Origin: Bacteroidota bacterium
GTDB taxonomy: Bacteria > Bacteroidota > Bacteroidia > Bacteroidales > GCA-2748055
Assembly (NCBI GenBank): GCA_030592605.1
Contig: JAUVIT010000066.1
Span: 1-7,676, forward strand
Direction: 5' to 3'
Length of the DNA: 7,676 bases
The notes below the pieces were generated by a model. That model was not told where the DNA came from and did no database searches. It was given only the letters and a program-made list of their open reading frames with translations. Below, one piece after another: positions 6,462 through 7,676 of the stretch. Positions within the stretch are counted from its first letter, which is position 1, and the number at the start of each line of letters is the position of its first letter. The position numbers were made by a program, and so were the translations under genes.

Positions 6462-7022
6462 ATGCAACGCAAGTCCAGGTTATGTCAAAGGATGCTGCCT
6501 GTCCTGCTTCTTTTTGCAATGATGCAGGTGGTGGGTCAGGGAGCTGATACCGGTAAAAAAGCTCCGGCTACATGGGAGCACGATCACAAACACCTGCTGG
6601 GCCTGGGATTTGGATTTTCATTTATCCCTACGGGTAACGCGCTGGGGGATAACGATGCCAGGGGATTATTTGCTCCTCTGGTGGGACTCGACTATTTCTA
6701 TCGCATTAATCGCAGGTGGGGAGCTGGATTTCTGGGAGCCCTGGAGCTTGACCATTATGTAGTTACTGATGACCAGGTAGAAAGAGAGAATGCTTTGAAT
6801 ATGACACTTGTGGGGATGTTTTCTGCCACCAAACACCTGGACTTTTTTCTTGGGGGTGGTGTGGAAGTGGAGCAGCATGATAACCTGGGCGTCTTCCGGC
6901 TGGGAACCCAGTACTCCATTGATGTGGGGAAACACTGGGCCCTGGTACCCAAACTACATTTCGATATTAAAGGAAACTACAATACCTGGAACCTTGCCAT
7001 GAGCTTTGCAAGAAAGCTTTAG
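6462..7022 (+). CDS. Small secreted beta-barrel outer-membrane protein
   Basis: A 186-residue protein. Residues 1-26 form a Sec signal: basic K4/R6/R10, hydrophobic 11-24, and GQ near the cleavage site. A short His/Asp/Lys patch (HDHKH, 40-44) follows. The remainder is a run of amphipathic strands with aromatic belts: LLGLGFGFSF at 45-54, LFAPLVGLDYFYRI at 69-82, WGAGFLGALELDHYVV at 86-101, MTLVGMF at 114-120, LDFFLGGGVEVE at 126-137, FRLGTQYSIDV at 145-155, WALVPKLHFDIK at 159-170 and TWNLAMSF at 175-182. This fits a small barrel of about eight strands, common in Bacteroidota, with no assigned substrate. The start at 6462 is preferred over the in-frame ATG at 6492 because it keeps the basic n-region. 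A MATE exporter gene follows closely on the same strand; co-transcription is possible but no functional tie is shown. Confidence 0.75.
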   Translation: MQRKSRLCQRMLPVLLLFAMMQVVGQGADTGKKAPATWEHDHKHLLGLGFGFSFIPTGNALGDNDARGLFAPLVGLDYFYRINRRWGAGFLGALELDHYVVTDDQVERENALNMTLVGMFSATKHLDFFLGGGVEVEQHDNLGVFRLGTQYSIDVGKHWALVPKLHFDIKGNYNTWNLAMSFARKL

Positions 7023-7024
7023 TT

Positions 7025-7058
7025 GGAAATCAAAGCGCAAGAGGAATGGCTGATTTCC
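7025..7058. repeat. 8-bp inverted repeat before the MATE gene
   Basis: GGAAATCA (7025-7032) and TGATTTCC (7051-7058) are exact inverse complements separated by 18 bases. It begins two bases after the barrel gene stop. There is no T-run behind it, so it is not a classic terminator. It may be an operator for a dimeric regulator of the exporter or an RNA hairpin. The alternative ATG at 7046 lies in the loop, so if that start were used the hairpin would enclose it. Confidence 0.4.
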
Positions 7059-7084
7059 TTATATTCGCTCAAAATTCCGGAAAG

Positions 7085-7676
7085 GTGAATAAGAAGATCC
7101 TGGACCTGGCCATCCCCAACATCATCAGTAACATTTCCATTCCCATGTTGGGCATAGTGGATATGGCATTGATGGGACACCTGGAATCGGATGCTTATAT
7201 CGGAGCCATAGCCCTGGGATCCCTGATCTTTAACTTTATCTACTGGAGCCTGGGTTTCCTAAGGATGGGGACCAGTGGATTCACTGCGCAGGCCCGGGGC
7301 AGAAGGGATCTGCCTGAGACCATCCTGGTTTTTTCCAGGGCAGCCTTTATAGCCATTGTCATGAGCCTTGCGCTTCTAGCACTTCAGGGACCCATCGAAA
7401 GTCTGAGTTTCCTTGTCCTCAAGGGTGAAACCCGTGTGGAAGAGCTGGCAATGACCTATTTCCGTATCCGGGTCTGGGCCGCTCCGGCTGCATTGGGGCA
7501 GTTTGCACTGCTGGGCTTTTTCCTGGGCATGCAAAATGCCCGTCTCCCGATGGTGGTTCTGGTATCTACCAATATCATTAATGTAATATGCAACTACACC
7601 TTTGTCATGAAGCTGGGCATGAGCTCCGATGGGGTGGCCCTGGGTACAGTGATTGCACAATATAGCGGACTCCTTA
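7085..7676 (+). CDS. MATE-family (DinF-like) efflux transporter, N-terminal part (3' end outside window)
   Basis: The frame is open to the window edge and gives 197 residues of an expected 440-460. MATE proteins use an Na+ or H+ gradient to expel drugs or organic cations across the inner membrane. Seen here: TM1 with AIPNIISN (9-16) and VDMALMGHL (25-33), whose D26 fits the conserved acidic residue of TM1 in the DinF subfamily; TM2 at about 38-59 with SLGFLRMGTSGFTAQARG (55-72), the usual cytoplasmic loop; TM3 at about 79-100; then YFRIRVWAAP (125-134) and GFFLGMQNARLP (144-155), family hallmarks before TM5. I chose GTG 7085 because VNKKILDLAIPN aligns with the typical MNKxIL start of relatives and GGAAAG precedes it. 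An in-frame ATG at 7046 adds 13 residues (MADFLIFAQNSGK) and has GAGGA directly before it; it remains possible. Substrate unknown. Confidence 0.9.
   Translation, partial: MNKKILDLAIPNIISNISIPMLGIVDMALMGHLESDAYIGAIALGSLIFNFIYWSLGFLRMGTSGFTAQARGRRDLPETILVFSRAAFIAIVMSLALLALQGPIESLSFLVLKGETRVEELAMTYFRIRVWAAPAALGQFALLGFFLGMQNARLPMVVLVSTNIINVICNYTFVMKLGMSSDGVALGTVIAQYSGLL

Noticed and set aside
6233..6547. A 104-codon + strand frame bridging the 6268-6461 gap
   Set aside because: It overlaps the ends of two convincing genes in another frame, has no ribosome site and no familiar composition. The - strand reading of the gap looks more protein-like.
7376..7660. A 94-codon - strand frame within the MATE gene
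   Set aside because: Antisense shadow of a clear MATE reading frame that is open to the window edge.
1..7676. Mobile element, CRISPR array, toxin-antitoxin or phage-defence system
   Set aside because: No direct repeat arrays, transposase or integrase motifs, or small toxin/antitoxin gene pairs were seen. The intact genes are metabolic or envelope genes.

Overview
The window looks like a chromosomal stretch of a Bacteroidota (Bacteroidales-like) bacterium of moderate GC content. The best evidence is a full-length bifunctional fucokinase/GDP-fucose pyrophosphorylase of the Bacteroides Fkp type. It is supported by several small exported beta-barrel proteins, scarce Shine-Dalgarno sequences at most starts, and a TAnnTTTG-like promoter candidate. 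No rRNA, tRNA, CRISPR array, transposase or phage gene is visible, and every intact gene reads without a frameshift.

Layout, left to right. (1) Positions 1-1285, + strand: the 3' end of an outer-membrane beta-barrel gene overlaps a secreted TPR-repeat gene by 13 bp, with a clear GGAGGA ribosome binding site. A small hairpin plus T-run (1320-1339) follows. (2) Positions 1353-5272, - strand: a two-gene unit in transcription order of a secreted DUF1080/3-keto-disaccharide-hydrolase-family protein, then 26 bp, then fkp (953 codons). It converges on the TPR gene. (3) Positions 5273-5382: a 110-bp divergent intergenic region that must hold promoters for both directions. (4) Positions 5383-6267, + strand: a Tat-exported xylose-isomerase-like TIM-barrel protein. 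(5) Positions 6268-6461: a 194-bp gap with a palindrome and a 42-codon open - strand tail that resembles the C-terminus of a lost protein. (6) Positions 6462-7022, + strand: a small secreted beta-barrel protein. (7) From 7085 (or 7046) to the window end, + strand: the N-terminal part of a MATE/DinF-family multidrug exporter.

How the genes may work together: the DUF1080 hydrolase-family protein and the Tat-exported TIM-barrel protein are both predicted to act in the periplasm on sugars, and they share a divergent promoter region. This resembles the 3-keto-glycoside catabolic gene sets of Bacteroidota, although the sugar 3-dehydrogenases that would complete such a pathway are not in the window. 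Fkp is a cytoplasmic salvage enzyme converting free L-fucose to GDP-fucose for surface glycans. Its place directly behind the DUF1080 gene suggests co-transcription and possibly a link between periplasmic glycoside processing and fucose salvage; that link is inference. I do not see a clearly new multi-gene system here. The points most worth a second look are the DUF1080-fkp-TIM-barrel arrangement, the intergenic remnant or repeat at 6278-6406, and the inverted repeat before the MATE gene.
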